A stretch of 64,000 nt of DNA, taken from NCBI RefSeq assembly GCF_902833085.1, contig NZ_CADFEB010000005.1:186001-250000 (forward strand). Reading direction: 5' to 3'. Shown here piece after piece: positions 49,865 to 59,736 of the stretch. The notes beneath the pieces are model-generated. The model searched no databases, was not told the origin of the DNA, and saw only the letters and a program-made list of their open reading frames with translations. This DNA is from Burkholderia ubonensis (GTDB lineage: Bacteria; Pseudomonadota; Gammaproteobacteria; Burkholderiales; Burkholderiaceae). Each line of letters opens with the position of its first letter. Positions within the stretch are counted from its first letter, which is position 1. A program made the translations under genes and the position numbers.

Positions 49865-50530
49865 ATGCGAATACTGCTGGTCGAAGACGACCCGATGATC
49901 GGCGAAGCGGTCCAAGCCGCGCTGAAGGATGCGTCGTATGCAACCGATTGGGTGACGGACGGCGCGCACGCGTTGACCGCGTTCACGGCGCAGCATTACG
50001 ACCTGGTCCTGCTCGACCTCGGCCTGCCCGGCCGCGACGGCCTCGACGTGCTGGCCGGCATCCGCGCGCAGGACGCCACCGCGCCGCTGATCGTCGTCAC
50101 CGCGCGCGACGGTCTCGACGACCGCCTGCGCGGCCTCGACGGCGGCGCCGACGACTACATCGTGAAGCCGTTCGAGATGGCCGAACTGCTCGCGCGGATC
50201 CGCGTCGCGATCCGGCGCCAGGCCGGCTCGGCCGCGCCGGTGCTGAGCAATGGCGTCGTGTCGCTCGACCCGGCGACGCGCGAAGCTGCCGTCGACGGGC
50301 TTGCGCCGGTGCAGTTGTCGAATCGCGAGTTCTCGCTGCTGCGCGCGCTGCTGGTGCGCCCCGGCGCGATCCTGTCGCGGCGCGAGCTCGAGGACCGCCT
50401 TTACGGCTGGGGGGAGGAAGTCGAGAGCAATGCGGTCGAATTCCTGATCCATTCGCTGCGCCGCAAGCTCGGCAGCGCCGTCATCAAGAACGTCAGGGGC
50501 GTGGGATGGATGGTTTCAAGAAGCGCCTGA
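49865..50530 (+). CDS. OmpR/PhoB-family response regulator (QseB/PmrA-like)
   Basis: A 221-residue regulator. The receiver has the acidic pocket EDD, phosphorylation site Asp51 (LLDLGLPG) and Lys of VKPF; the C-terminal winged helix is of OmpR type (SNREFSLLRALLVRPGAILSR, then NAVEFLIHSLRRKLG). It overlaps the histidine kinase start by 25 bp. Such pairs often control envelope or metal-stress genes; the signal here is unknown. Confidence 0.93.
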   Translation: MRILLVEDDPMIGEAVQAALKDASYATDWVTDGAHALTAFTAQHYDLVLLDLGLPGRDGLDVLAGIRAQDATAPLIVVTARDGLDDRLRGLDGGADDYIVKPFEMAELLARIRVAIRRQAGSAAPVLSNGVVSLDPATREAAVDGLAPVQLSNREFSLLRALLVRPGAILSRRELEDRLYGWGEEVESNAVEFLIHSLRRKLGSAVIKNVRGVGWMVSRSA

Positions 50531-51945
50531 GCGAGTCGATCCGGTTTCGCCTGTCGGCGGCGCTGTCGGTCGCGATCCTGGTCGTCGCGACGGTCGCGGC
50601 CGCGTTCGCGTTCTCGTCGGCGTTCGACGAAGCGCACGAACTGCAGGATGACGTGCTGCGCGAAATCGCGACGCTGCTCGACCGTCAGCGCGCGCCGTCG
50701 CCCCCCGGCGGCGCCGCGCACGCGCGCGAAAGCGACGAGCTGTCGCGCGTGATCGTGCAGCCGCTCGGCCGCGACGCGCGGCCGGCCGCCGTCGGCGGGC
50801 CCCGGCTCGCATTGCCGGCCACGCTCGCCGACGGGCTGCATACGCTCGAGGCCGGCGGCAAGCCGTATCGCGTGATGGTCCACACGCTCGCGAACGGCGA
50901 GCGCATCGCGGTCGCGCAGGAAGCCGGCATGCGCGACGACGTCGCGCGCGAAAGCGCGTGGCGCACCGCGCTGCCGCTCCTGATCCTCGTGCCGATCCTG
51001 CTGCTGCTCGTCGCCGATCTCGTGCGCAAGCTGTTCCGCCCCGTTGCGGCGCTGTCGGCCGGGATCGATGCGCGTGACGAGCACGACCTGCGGCCCGTGC
51101 CGGCCGGGCACGTGCCGGTCGAAGTGCAGCCGTTCGTCGTCGCGATCAACCGGATGCTGGGACGCGTCGCGCAGTCGGTCGACGCGCAGCGCCGCTTCGT
51201 CGCCGATGCCGCGCACGAATTGCGCTCGCCGCTCACGGCCATGTCGCTGCAGGCCGAACGGCTCGCCGACACCGACCTGCCGGCCGATGCGCGCGCGCGC
51301 CTCGCGGCGTTGCGCGGCGGGCTCGAGCGCAGCCGCAACCTGATCGAGCAGCTGCTTGCGCTCGCACGGGTGCAGAACGCGCCGGCCACGGCGCACGGCC
51401 CCGTGTCGGTGCAGGCGGTCTATCGCCGCGTGCTGGAAGACCTGATTCCGCTCGCCGAAGCGAAGGCGCTCGACATCGGCGTCGAGGAAGGCCCCGACGC
51501 CGACGCATGTGTCGACGAAAACGAGCTGGCGTCACTGGTCAAGAACCTCGTCGACAACGCGATCCGCTATACGCCGCGCGGCGGCCGCGTCGACCTGTCG
51601 ACGCAGGCGACGGCGTCGCACGTGGTCCTGACGGTCACGGATACCGGGCCGGGCATTGCGCCGCACGAACGCGAACGTGTATTCGATCCGTTCTACCGGG
51701 TGCCCGGCAACGAGCAGATCGGCTCGGGGCTCGGCCTGTCGATCGTGAAGACGATCGCCGACCGGATGGGCGCCGTCGTCACGCTCGCGTACGCGGACGA
51801 ACGGCAATGCCGCGGGCTGCGCGTGTCGCTGCGGATTCCGCACGGCCGGCCGCCGCGCGCTGCGCCGGCCGAGGCCCGACAGGACAGGCTGCCCGCCGCC
51901 GGCATCACGGCGCAGGCGACGGACGACGAGCGCCGACCGCGCTGA
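50506..51945 (+). CDS. Sensor histidine kinase (QseC/PmrB-like)
   Basis: A 479-residue kinase. Two membrane helices (about 16-38 and 157-171) flank a periplasmic sensor of about 110 residues; HAMP-like linker follows. The H-box is AAHELRSPL with His237; N box (LVKNLVDNAIRY), G1 (DTGPGIAP) and G2 (GSGLGLSIV) are intact. The ATG at 50506 lies inside the last codons of the response regulator, so expression is coupled. Confidence 0.93.
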   Translation: MDGFKKRLSESIRFRLSAALSVAILVVATVAAAFAFSSAFDEAHELQDDVLREIATLLDRQRAPSPPGGAAHARESDELSRVIVQPLGRDARPAAVGGPRLALPATLADGLHTLEAGGKPYRVMVHTLANGERIAVAQEAGMRDDVARESAWRTALPLLILVPILLLLVADLVRKLFRPVAALSAGIDARDEHDLRPVPAGHVPVEVQPFVVAINRMLGRVAQSVDAQRRFVADAAHELRSPLTAMSLQAERLADTDLPADARARLAALRGGLERSRNLIEQLLALARVQNAPATAHGPVSVQAVYRRVLEDLIPLAEAKALDIGVEEGPDADACVDENELASLVKNLVDNAIRYTPRGGRVDLSTQATASHVVLTVTDTGPGIAPHERERVFDPFYRVPGNEQIGSGLGLSIVKTIADRMGAVVTLAYADERQCRGLRVSLRIPHGRPPRAAPAEARQDRLPAAGITAQATDDERRPR

Positions 51946-51954
51946 CCGCGCGCA

Positions 51955-52419
51955 TCACCCGCCGATCGTGCCGCGGTCGATCTTGCGCGACAGGATGATC
52001 GACGTCGTCGTGCGCTCGACGCCTTCGAGCGCGCCGATCTGGTCGAGCAGGTCGTTGAGCCGCTCCGGCGAATCGGCGCGCAGCCATGCGACGTAGTCGT
52101 ATTCGCCGCTCACCGCGCACAGCAGCTGCACTTCGGGCATCCGGTCGAGCTTCTTCAGCACGTCCTTGCCGTACTTCGGCGCGAGGATGATGCCGACATA
52201 CGCATAGATGCTCGCGTCGAGCACGTCCTGCCCGAGCCGCACGCTGTAGCCGGCGATCACGTTGGTCCGCTCGAGCCGTGCGATGCGTGCGACGACCGTC
52301 GTGCGCGCAACGTCGAGCTGGCGCGCGAGATCCGCGACGCTCGCGCGCGCATCGGCTTGCAGCAGCGCGACGAGTTGCCGGTCGAGGTCGTCGAGTTGGT
52401 CGAGGCGAGGTGGACGCAT
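51955..52419 (-). CDS. Lrp/AsnC family regulator
   Basis: A 154-residue Lrp/AsnC protein: N-terminal helix-turn-helix (DLDRQLVALLQADARASVADLARQLDV...) and RAM sensing domain (about 65-145; VSGEYDYVAWLRADSPERLNDLL). It is convergent with the histidine kinase gene with only 9 bp between stops. Target and amino-acid effector are unknown. Confidence 0.93.
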   Translation of the reverse strand: MRPPRLDQLDDLDRQLVALLQADARASVADLARQLDVARTTVVARIARLERTNVIAGYSVRLGQDVLDASIYAYVGIILAPKYGKDVLKKLDRMPEVQLLCAVSGEYDYVAWLRADSPERLNDLLDQIGALEGVERTTTSIILSRKIDRGTIGG

Positions 52420-52702
52420 GAGGCTTGAGGCACGCGCGGAGCGCATTCGGATTGGAAGGTGACGGGATGATAGCGCCGAACGCCTGCCCGCCCAACCGGC
52501 GCGTGCATCGGCGACGGCAGACGGCCTCGCCGAACCTCGCCGAAAGGTTACGCAACGATTGCGATTCGTATCGGATGTAAGCAAGTGTCGCGTTGGCTGA
52601 ACGCGCGGCGCGCGTCGTGCTACTAATATGTTGCGACGCGAAACCCGCGTGCGCCGCAGAAGCGCCCGCACCCGCTCGCACGACACTACCCGGAGAGCCA
52701 CC

Positions 52703-53194
52703 ATGAAGAACATTTCGCTCACCCTCGCTGCGCTCGCGCTTGCGACCAGCGCGTTCGCGCAGACGCAGACGCCGCCGCAGGCGCCTGCGCAGCCGGCTGC
52801 CGCCGCCCGCCACGAAGCGCGCCTCGAGGAGCGCATCACGTACCTGCACAGCCAGTTGAAGATCACGCCGGCGCAGGAGCCGCAATGGAAGACCTTCGCC
52901 GACACGATGCGCGCGAACGGCGAAACGATGGGCCGCCTGTACCGGCAGCGGATGGAAAGCCGCAACGCAACCGCAATCGACGACATGAAGCAGTACGCGG
53001 AGCTCGCGCAGGCCAACGCCGACGGCGCGAAGAAGCTGGCCGACGCGTTCGCGCCGCTCTACGCGAGCTTCCCGGCCGACCAGAAGGCGCTGGCCGACAC
53101 GACGTTCCGCAGCTGGCTGCACCGCGGCGGCGAGCCCCGCGGCAAGGCCAAGGCGGCGCCCGGCGCGGCCGCGAGCGCACCCGCGAAGCCCTGA
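52703..53194 (+). CDS. Spy/CpxP-like periplasmic protein (LTxxQ motif)
   Basis: A 163-residue exported protein with signal peptide (MKNISLTLAALALATSAFA) and an all-helical body with LKITPAQEPQWKTF, the LTxxQ-type motif of Spy/CpxP chaperones, plus a Lys/Ala tail. CGGAGAG precedes the ATG. It is divergent from the Lrp gene across 283 bp. An envelope-stress chaperone role is known for Spy; other members are involved in metal sensing. Confidence 0.83.
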   Translation: MKNISLTLAALALATSAFAQTQTPPQAPAQPAAAARHEARLEERITYLHSQLKITPAQEPQWKTFADTMRANGETMGRLYRQRMESRNATAIDDMKQYAELAQANADGAKKLADAFAPLYASFPADQKALADTTFRSWLHRGGEPRGKAKAAPGAAASAPAKP

Positions 53195-53322
53195 CGCGTG
53201 ACGCGCAGCCGCCCCGCCCTCGCCGGGCCGGACGGCTGCGCGGCTTCCGCCGGCGACCGGCGCCGATTTCACAGCGCGCCGATTTCGGGATAAGCTCCAC
53301 GCTTTTCCCGCATTTCCTCGCC

Positions 53323-53757
53323 ATGCTAGAACTCAAGCAACTCGATCTCGGCACCGATCCGCAGGCCCGGCGCGTCGTCAAGGACGAGACCGTCGCGGTC
53401 GCCTTCGCGGCCGGGGACGGCGAACTGATGAGCCTCGAAGGCCCGAACCGCTACGTGGCCGGCGATGCGCTGATCACCGGCTCGACCGGCGACCGCTGGG
53501 TCGTGTCGCGCGCGCGCTTCGACGCGAAATACCTGCCGGCCGATCCGGCGCTCGCGCACGGCGAGCCCGGCGCGTACCGGAACCGGCCGGCGGTGGTCCT
53601 CGCGAAGCGCATGGACGAGCCGTTCACGATCGCGCGCTCCGCGAACGGCGACACGCTGCGCGGCGTCGCGGGCGACTGGGTGATGCAGTACGCGCCCGGC
53701 GACTACGGCGTCGTGCAGGCGCAGCGCTTCGCGCAGGTCTACCGCGACGCCGGCTGA
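53323..53757 (+). CDS. Conserved hypothetical with C-terminal PGDYG motif
   Basis: A 144-residue protein beginning MLELKQLDLGTDPQARRVV. The C-terminus has GDWVMQYAPGDYGVVQAQRF, a motif seen in small metabolic-gate proteins named for PGDYG. No signal peptide or membrane segment is seen. Function is unknown. Confidence 0.7.
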   Translation: MLELKQLDLGTDPQARRVVKDETVAVAFAAGDGELMSLEGPNRYVAGDALITGSTGDRWVVSRARFDAKYLPADPALAHGEPGAYRNRPAVVLAKRMDEPFTIARSANGDTLRGVAGDWVMQYAPGDYGVVQAQRFAQVYRDAG

Positions 53758-53787
53758 CGCCCGGCCGGCACCCTCAAGACGCCGCGC

Positions 53788-54150
53788 TCAAGCAAACTCC
53801 TCGTCGAGCGCAATCTCCGCGTCGCGCGACACCGCTTCGCCCGCCGCATGGCGCTCTTCGAGCGAACCCAGCATCGCTTCCACATACGCATGCAGCACCG
53901 CGTGGCTGCGCGCGCGCTGCATCGGCCTCATCGCCAGATAGCGCGCGAGCGCGGCCGGCGCGATGCGCACGTCGAGCGTCATCCGTTTCGGCGTCGCGCC
54001 GAAACGCATCGCGAGCCAGTGCACGGACAGGAAGCGGCCGCGTTCGTCGCGGCTTTCGACGAAACGGGTCTGCTCCGGGAACAGCTCGCAGATCACGCGC
54101 GCGAGCGCATCGAATTCCCCGCTTTCGCATTCGATCAGATAGTCATCCAT
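53788..54150 (-). CDS. Hypothetical protein, Burkholderia-type
   Basis: A 120-residue acidic/Arg-mixed protein (MDDYLIECESGEFDALARVICELFPEQ), apparently soluble and helical in its second half. No family recognised with confidence (possibly DUF3022). It begins 1 base before the YhfC-type gene's stop on the same strand, so the two may be co-transcribed. Confidence 0.65.
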   Translation of the reverse strand: MDDYLIECESGEFDALARVICELFPEQTRFVESRDERGRFLSVHWLAMRFGATPKRMTLDVRIAPAALARYLAMRPMQRARSHAVLHAYVEAMLGSLEERHAAGEAVSRDAEIALDEEFA

Positions 54151-54151
54151 C

Positions 54152-54952
54152 TCACGCCTCCCGTCGGGCCGCCGCGCGCGACGGCCGGCAGAGCTTCACC
54201 AGCACGCCGATCAGCAGCGCGGCCAGCATGAAATGCCACGCCTCGGCCCACGCGGCCGGCAGGATGCGGACCTGATAGAGCATCCCCGGCACGTACGCGA
54301 GCGCGTGCAGCGCGATCGCGAGCGGCAGCACGCCGCGCCAGCCGGCGCGCATGCCCCGCCACATCAGCATCGAAAGCGCGACCTGCAGCGCGAACGCCGC
54401 AACGCGCTCGAGCAGCAGCATCGCGATCGACGGCGCCGACAGCGTCGCGAGCATCACGTGCAGACGCAGCACCGCATCGCCCGGCAGCCCCGCGAGCTGC
54501 GCGTCGAGCTGGCCGTGATTCGCGAGCCATGCGAGGTAGATCCACTGCCCCCAGACGAGCACGCCGACGAACCATGCTTGCGCGCCGCCGTGACCGAGCC
54601 CGTAGCCGATCGCGCGACCGTCGCCGGCCGTCGCGCCGTAGCGGCGGCTCAGGTAGCGCATCCCGAGATAGCGCCCCACTTCCTCGAACACGCCGGCCGT
54701 GAGCGCGCCGTACGCAACGAACGCGAGCGGCTGCGTCAGCCAGCCGCCGGCGGACGCCTGGCTCAGCACGATCCCGTGAAATGCGCGTTCGACGACCATC
54801 GCGAACAGCGTAAACGCGGCGACGCCGACGATCGCGTCGCGCTTGTCGAGCGACAGCGGCTTGCGCAGGATGCGGTAAAGGACGAGCGGCAGCAGTGCGA
54901 GGATCAGCGTGGCGGCGATCAGCAGCGCCAGCGTGAAGGGGGAAACAGTCAT
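54152..54952 (-). CDS. YhfC family intramembrane metalloprotease
   Basis: A 266-residue protein with about seven hydrophobic segments. FEEVGRYLGMRYL and YGLGHGGAQAWFV hold the Glu-Glu and His residues expected for CAAX-protease-type (YhfC/DUF2324) metalloproteases. Substrate is unknown. It is followed by a small gene one base downstream and preceded by a stem-loop at 54964-54998. Confidence 0.83.
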   Translation of the reverse strand: MTVSPFTLALLIAATLILALLPLVLYRILRKPLSLDKRDAIVGVAAFTLFAMVVERAFHGIVLSQASAGGWLTQPLAFVAYGALTAGVFEEVGRYLGMRYLSRRYGATAGDGRAIGYGLGHGGAQAWFVGVLVWGQWIYLAWLANHGQLDAQLAGLPGDAVLRLHVMLATLSAPSIAMLLLERVAAFALQVALSMLMWRGMRAGWRGVLPLAIALHALAYVPGMLYQVRILPAAWAEAWHFMLAALLIGVLVKLCRPSRAAARREA

Positions 54953-54963
54953 GTAAATCCTTG

Positions 54964-54998
54964 TTCGGGGCAGCGCACCTGGCGCGCTGTGTGCCCCG
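54964..54998 (-). terminator. Stem-loop after the PtxS-like gene
   Basis: TTCGGGGCA and TGCCCCGAA form a 9-bp stem, with an inner GCGC pair. It lies 9 bp past the repressor stop and just before the YhfC start. No T tract follows. Confidence 0.5.
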
Positions 54999-55006
54999 AA
55001 TGATAC

Positions 55007-56050
55007 TCAGCTTGCGGTCGACGCGCGCGCGATCAGCTCGCCGGGCAGCAGCGCGACGCGCACGTCGCCCGCCGCGCCGTCGATCCGCTCGTGGACGAAT
55101 TCCACCGCCTTGTAGCCGATCTCGTAGGTCGGCTGACGAATCGTCGTGATGCCGATCAGCTCCGCCCATTCCGGATCGTCGATCGACACCAGCGCCGCCT
55201 GCGTCTGCCACGCGGAGCCGAAGCGGGCGCGCAGATGCCGCGCGATCGCGAGCGCGACCGGCGCGTTCGCCGCGAACAGCGCCGCGCGCGTGCCCCGCTG
55301 CGCGGCCGCGTCGATCCGCGCATCGAGTTCGGCGAGCGCGGCGGCCGCGGCCTCGGGCGCATTCAGGTCGAGCACGACGGTCCGGGGCACCGGCCGGCCG
55401 TGCGCGGCGAGCGTCGCACGGAATGCTGCCTCGCGCAGGCGCCGCGAGCTGACCTGCTCGAACGGCTGCACGACGAAGTGGATTGCGTCGAAACCGCGCT
55501 CGATCAGGTGCCGCACGCCCATCTCGATCGCATCGCCGTTGTCGAGGCCGATCAGGTCGGCGTCGAAGCCCTCGACCGTCCGGTCGACCAGCACCGCCGG
55601 AATCCCGCCGCCGCGCAGCGGGCGCAGCACGTCCTCCTCGGCGCCGAGCGCGTTGACGATCAGCCCTTCGACGCGATACGTGGTGAGCAGCTGCAGGAAG
55701 CGGCGCTCCATCTCGACCTCGTTCGCCGCGTGGCAGATGAGCGGCATGTAGCCGAGCGCGTGGCACGCGGCCTCGACGCCCAACAGCACCTCGACGGTAT
55801 AGGGATTGGTCAGGTCGGCCGCGAGCATGCCGAGCAGCCGGTTGCGGCCGCGCTTGAGGCCGCGCGCCATCTGGTTCGGCCGGTAGTTCAGCCGCGCGAT
55901 GGCCGCTTCGATCCGCTGGCGCAGATCCGCGGACAGCACATGGGTCTCGCCGTTCAGATAGCGCGAGACGCTGGTCTTGCCGGTACCAGCCTCGCGGGCG
56001 ACGTCGCTGATCGTCGCGGGACGCTGGCTGATGGGGTGCGATTCGGTCAC
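55007..56050 (-). CDS. ptxS: LacI family repressor, PtxS-type (2-ketogluconate)
   Basis: A 347-residue LacI-type repressor. It begins GTG at 56050 with GAGG upstream. The helix-turn-helix is ATISDVAREAGTGKTSVSRYLN, the hinge helix LNYRPNQMARGLK, and a periplasmic-binding-fold effector domain follows (LLGMLAADLTNPYTVEVLLG). It lies directly downstream of the four kgu genes on the same strand, as PtxS does in Pseudomonas, and the palindrome at 60519-60538 fits a PtxS-type operator. Its likely effector is 2-ketogluconate. Confidence 0.88.
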   Translation of the reverse strand: MTESHPISQRPATISDVAREAGTGKTSVSRYLNGETHVLSADLRQRIEAAIARLNYRPNQMARGLKRGRNRLLGMLAADLTNPYTVEVLLGVEAACHALGYMPLICHAANEVEMERRFLQLLTTYRVEGLIVNALGAEEDVLRPLRGGGIPAVLVDRTVEGFDADLIGLDNGDAIEMGVRHLIERGFDAIHFVVQPFEQVSSRRLREAAFRATLAAHGRPVPRTVVLDLNAPEAAAAALAELDARIDAAAQRGTRAALFAANAPVALAIARHLRARFGSAWQTQAALVSIDDPEWAELIGITTIRQPTYEIGYKAVEFVHERIDGAAGDVRVALLPGELIARASTAS

Positions 56051-56327
56051 TGTCGTGCCTCGCGACGTGCGATCCGCTCTGCGACATACGCGGGCGGACG
56101 TTTGTTGTTGGATAGGTAAGCCAACTGACGGACTCTCCTGTCGGTCAGCCGCGCCGGACCCGGCGCGGATACGGGTCGCCCGAAGCCGCTTGCAACGGCG
56201 CCGGCTTCGAGACGACGAGCGGGCGATCATAACGCAGCCGACGGGGCCGCTCCAAGTCCATCGACTCTAAACGATCGACGCGAAAAACGCCCGTCGTACG
56301 CGGCCCCTCCCGGCCGCGCCCGCGCGC

Positions 56328-57302
56328 TCAGCCGGCGCGTGCGCGGGTCAGCGCGTCCGGATTGACCAGATTGACGCGCAGCGTGCCCGCCAGCGCGCCG
56401 ACCAGGTTTTCCGCCGCGCAGCGCGCCATCGCGTGCCGCGTTTCGTGGGTCGCCGAGCCGATGTGCGGCAGCGCGACGACGTTGTTCATCCGCAGCAGCG
56501 GCGAGTCGGCCGCGAGCGGCTCCCGCTCGAACACGTCGAGGCCCGCGCCGCGGATCGCGCCCGCGCGCAGCGCGTCGATCAGCGCCGCCTCGTCGACGAC
56601 CGGCCCGCGCGACGCGTTGATCAGGATCGCGCCGCGCTTCATCTTCGCGAATTCGGCCGCGCCGATCAGGTGGCGCGTCTCGTCCGACAGCGGCACCTGC
56701 AGGCACACGAAATCGGACGCGGCGAGCAGTTCGTCGAGCGTGACGCGGCGCGCGCCGTACTGCGCCTCGGCATCCGGCTGCGCGGAGCGGTTCGTGTACA
56801 GCACCCGCATCCGGAAGCCGAGCGCCGCGCGGCGCGCGACCGCCGCGCCGATCCGCCCGAGCCCGACGATGCCGATCGTCTTGCCCTGCACGTCGGTCCC
56901 GTACAGGTCCGGGCCGATGCTGTGGTGCCAGCGGCCGGCCTTCACCCACTCCGCCAGCTCGACGACGCGCCGGGCCGACGCGAGGATCAGCGAGAACACC
57001 GTGTCGGCGGTCGACTCGGTCAGCACGTCCGGCGTGTGCGCGAGCACGATGCCGCGCCGGGTCAGGTCCGCGACGTCGAAGTTGTCGTAGCCGACCGAGA
57101 TCGTCGACCACGCCTTCAGCCGCGGCGCGCGCTCGAGCATCGGCGGCGGGATCTTCAGGCTCGCGCCGATCGCGCCGTCCGCGTTGCCGAGCGCCGCGGC
57201 GAGCGCGTCGGCGCCGTCGACCTGCACGACTTCCGCATGCTCGCGCAGGTACGCGAGGACGTCGTCGGGCAGCGGCTTGTAGGCGACGATACGAGGCTTC
57301 AT
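56328..57302 (-). CDS. kguD: 2-ketogluconate reductase (KguD-type 2-hydroxyacid dehydrogenase)
   Basis: A 324-residue D-isomer-specific 2-hydroxyacid dehydrogenase. The NAD(P)-binding motif is [15 protein letters not shown] (about residues 149-163); catalytic Arg ([11 protein letters not shown]), Glu and His (PHIGSAT) are present. KguD reduces phosphorylated 2-ketogluconate to 6-phosphogluconate. Its ATG overlaps the kguT stop (ATGA). Position in the kgu operon supports this over general glyoxylate reductases. Confidence 0.88.
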   Translation of the reverse strand: MKPRIVAYKPLPDDVLAYLREHAEVVQVDGADALAAALGNADGAIGASLKIPPPMLERAPRLKAWSTISVGYDNFDVADLTRRGIVLAHTPDVLTESTADTVFSLILASARRVVELAEWVKAGRWHHSIGPDLYGTDVQGKTIGIVGLGRIGAAVARRAALGFRMRVLYTNRSAQPDAEAQYGARRVTLDELLAASDFVCLQVPLSDETRHLIGAAEFAKMKRGAILINASRGPVVDEAALIDALRAGAIRGAGLDVFEREPLAADSPLLRMNNVVALPHIGSATHETRHAMARCAAENLVGALAGTLRVNLVNPDALTRARAG

Positions 57303-58588
57303 TGAGGCATTTTTCCTTGCAGCGGCGCGCCGAGCGGCTGCGCATCGCGCGCCTGGGGTTTGACGGACAGCGTGAGGATCACCGCGGCGACCAGCGCGGC
57401 GCTCATGAACGCGTACGACGCGACGGGCGAGCCGGTCGCGCCGTTCAGGTAGCCGACGAAATAGGAGCCGACGAACGAACCGAGCGCGCCCATGCTGTTG
57501 ATCAGCGCCATCGCGCCGCCCGCGACGTTCCTCGGCAGCAGCTCCGGCACGATCGCGAAGAACGGGCCGTACGGCGCGTACATCGCGGCGCCGGCGACGA
57601 CGAGCAGCGCATACGAGATCCAGAAGTGCGTCGAGCCGAGCGCATACGATGCGGCGAACGCGGCCGCGCCGATCAGCAGGAACGGCCACACGAAGCCGCG
57701 GCGCGAGCCGAGCCGGTCGGACGCCCACGACGCGGCGAGCATCGCGATCGTCGCCGCCAGGTACGGCAGCGCGGACAGCCAGCCGGTCGCGACCATCCCG
57801 AGCGCGGAACCGTTCTTGACGATCGACGGCAGCCACAGCACGAAGCCGTACACGCCGATGCTCCAGCAGAAGTACTGCGCGCACAGCTTGATCACGGCCG
57901 GCGAGCGGAACGCCTCGCCGTAGTTGCGCATCGGCTTGATCGCCGCCTGCTCGGCCGCGAGCGCGGCGTCGAGGTCGCGCTTTTCCTGCGCGGTGAGCCA
58001 GTTGGCCTGCGCGGGCTTGTCCTGCACGAGGAACCACCAGCACACGGCCCAGAGGATCGCCGGCACGCCTTCGGCAATGAACATGTGGCGCCAGCCGAAT
58101 TCGTGGACGAGATAGCCCGACACCACCGACATCCACAGCACCGTGACCGGGTTGCCGAGGATCAGGAACGTGTTCGCGCGCGAGCGTTCGCGCTTCGTGA
58201 ACCAGTTGCTGATGTAGATCAGCATCGCCGGCATCACGGCCGCCTCGACGACGCCGAGCAGGAAGCGGATCGCCATCAGCGACGGGATGTTGCTGACGAC
58301 GCCCGTGAGCGCCGCGCACGCGCCCCACAGCACGAGGCTCCAGAACACCAGCGTCTTGACGCTGCGGCGTTCCGCGTAGATCGCGCCGGGAATCTGGAAG
58401 AAGAAGTAGCCGAGGAAGAACAGCGCGCCGATCAGCGACGACAGGCCCTTGCTGATGCCGAGATCCTGGTTGATGCCGGCCGCCGCCGCGAACCCGTAGT
58501 TCGCGCGGTCGAGATAGGCGAGGCTGTAGGTAATGAAGATGATCGGCATGATCATCCACCAGCGACGAGCGGCGAGATTGGCAGTCAT
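57299..58588 (-). CDS. kguT: 2-ketogluconate transporter (KguT-type MFS)
   Basis: A 429-residue MFS transporter of the anion:cation symporter (phthalate permease) family with about 12 helices. The family block [20 protein letters not shown] is in the first loop. It overlaps kguD by 4 bp and starts 95 bp after the kguK stop. A perfect palindrome TGCCGTGCACGGCA (58668-58681) lies in that gap. Confidence 0.88.
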   Translation of the reverse strand: MTANLAARRWWMIMPIIFITYSLAYLDRANYGFAAAAGINQDLGISKGLSSLIGALFFLGYFFFQIPGAIYAERRSVKTLVFWSLVLWGACAALTGVVSNIPSLMAIRFLLGVVEAAVMPAMLIYISNWFTKRERSRANTFLILGNPVTVLWMSVVSGYLVHEFGWRHMFIAEGVPAILWAVCWWFLVQDKPAQANWLTAQEKRDLDAALAAEQAAIKPMRNYGEAFRSPAVIKLCAQYFCWSIGVYGFVLWLPSIVKNGSALGMVATGWLSALPYLAATIAMLAASWASDRLGSRRGFVWPFLLIGAAAFAASYALGSTHFWISYALLVVAGAAMYAPYGPFFAIVPELLPRNVAGGAMALINSMGALGSFVGSYFVGYLNGATGSPVASYAFMSAALVAAVILTLSVKPQARDAQPLGAPLQGKMPQ

Positions 58589-58683
58589 GGATGTGTCTCC
58601 TGAGTCGACCGGGGTGCTTCAGCACCGGCTACGGTCCCATGCAAAGCGATGAAATAGCCCGCGATTGTGCCGTGCACGGCATC

Positions 58684-59676
58684 TCATTGCGCGGCGAAGT
58701 TTTCCTCTAAGCGATCGGCCCGATTGCTGACGTTTTCGAGACAGTCGAGCTGCTCGCGGGTCGGCAGGCCCTCCGAGTCGCCGATCACCTGGATCGCCAG
58801 CGCGCCGATCCGGTTGCCGCGCGTGACCGCCTGCTCGACGTCGCGGCCTTCGAGCAGCGCGCTGACGACGCCGACCGCGAAGCCGTCGCCCGCGCCGACC
58901 GTGTCGACGACGTGCTCGACGCGCACGCCGTCGACCGTGCCTTCGCGGCCGTCGGCGGTCAGATAGTACGCGCCTTGCGCGCCCAGCTTGATCACGACGC
59001 CGCGCGCGCCCTGCGCGAGATAGAAGCGCGCGATGTCGGCCGGCGCGTCGCGCCCGGTCAGCTGCCGCCCTTCCGCGAGGCCCGGCAGCACCCAGTCGGC
59101 GAGCGCCGCGAGCGCGTTCAGCGTGTTCGCCATCGCTTCGGCGGACGGCCACAGCGTCGGGCGCAGGTTCGGATCGAACGAGATCGTCTTGCCGGCCGCG
59201 CGCATCTCGCGGGCCAGGTGGAACGCAAGCTCGCAAGACGTCGCGGAAATCGCCGGCGCGACGCCCGTCAGGTGCAGGTGGCGCGCGCCGAGCACGTAGT
59301 CGGCCACGTAGTCTTCGCACGACAGGTGGCTCGCCGCCGAGCCCTTGCGGAAATACTCGACGGTCGGATCGCTGCCGTCGTCGTTGCGCGACTTCAGCTG
59401 GAAGCCGGTCGGGTAGCGGTCGTCGACCGTCACGCACGACGCGTCGATGCGTTCTCGCGCGAGCGTGTCGAGCACGTAGCCACCGAACGAGTCGCGCCCG
59501 ACCCGGCTCACGTAGCCCACGCGGAAGCCGAGCCGGGACAGGCCGATCGCGACGTTCAGGTCGGCGCCCGCGATCCGCTTCGTGAATTGCGACGCGTGCG
59601 CAAGGTGGCCGGTCTCGGCGGCGACGAACATCGCCATCGCTTCGCCGTAGGTGACGACATCGAGTTGCTGGTGCAT
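58684..59676 (-). CDS. kguK: 2-ketogluconate kinase (PfkB family)
   Basis: A 330-residue ribokinase-like sugar kinase. The GADLNVAIGLSRLG N-terminal PfkB signature and DTVGAGDGFAVG with catalytic Asp are both complete. It would phosphorylate imported 2-ketogluconate to 6-phospho-2-ketogluconate for KguD. Gene order E-K-T-D matches the kgu operon. Confidence 0.9.
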   Translation of the reverse strand: MHQQLDVVTYGEAMAMFVAAETGHLAHASQFTKRIAGADLNVAIGLSRLGFRVGYVSRVGRDSFGGYVLDTLARERIDASCVTVDDRYPTGFQLKSRNDDGSDPTVEYFRKGSAASHLSCEDYVADYVLGARHLHLTGVAPAISATSCELAFHLAREMRAAGKTISFDPNLRPTLWPSAEAMANTLNALAALADWVLPGLAEGRQLTGRDAPADIARFYLAQGARGVVIKLGAQGAYYLTADGREGTVDGVRVEHVVDTVGAGDGFAVGVVSALLEGRDVEQAVTRGNRIGALAIQVIGDSEGLPTREQLDCLENVSNRADRLEENFAAQ

Positions 59677-59736
59677 CAGTGAATTCCTCCGTGTCCTTTA
59701 CGCATTCGTGCGCGCTTCAAGGGGCTTCATGCGGCA

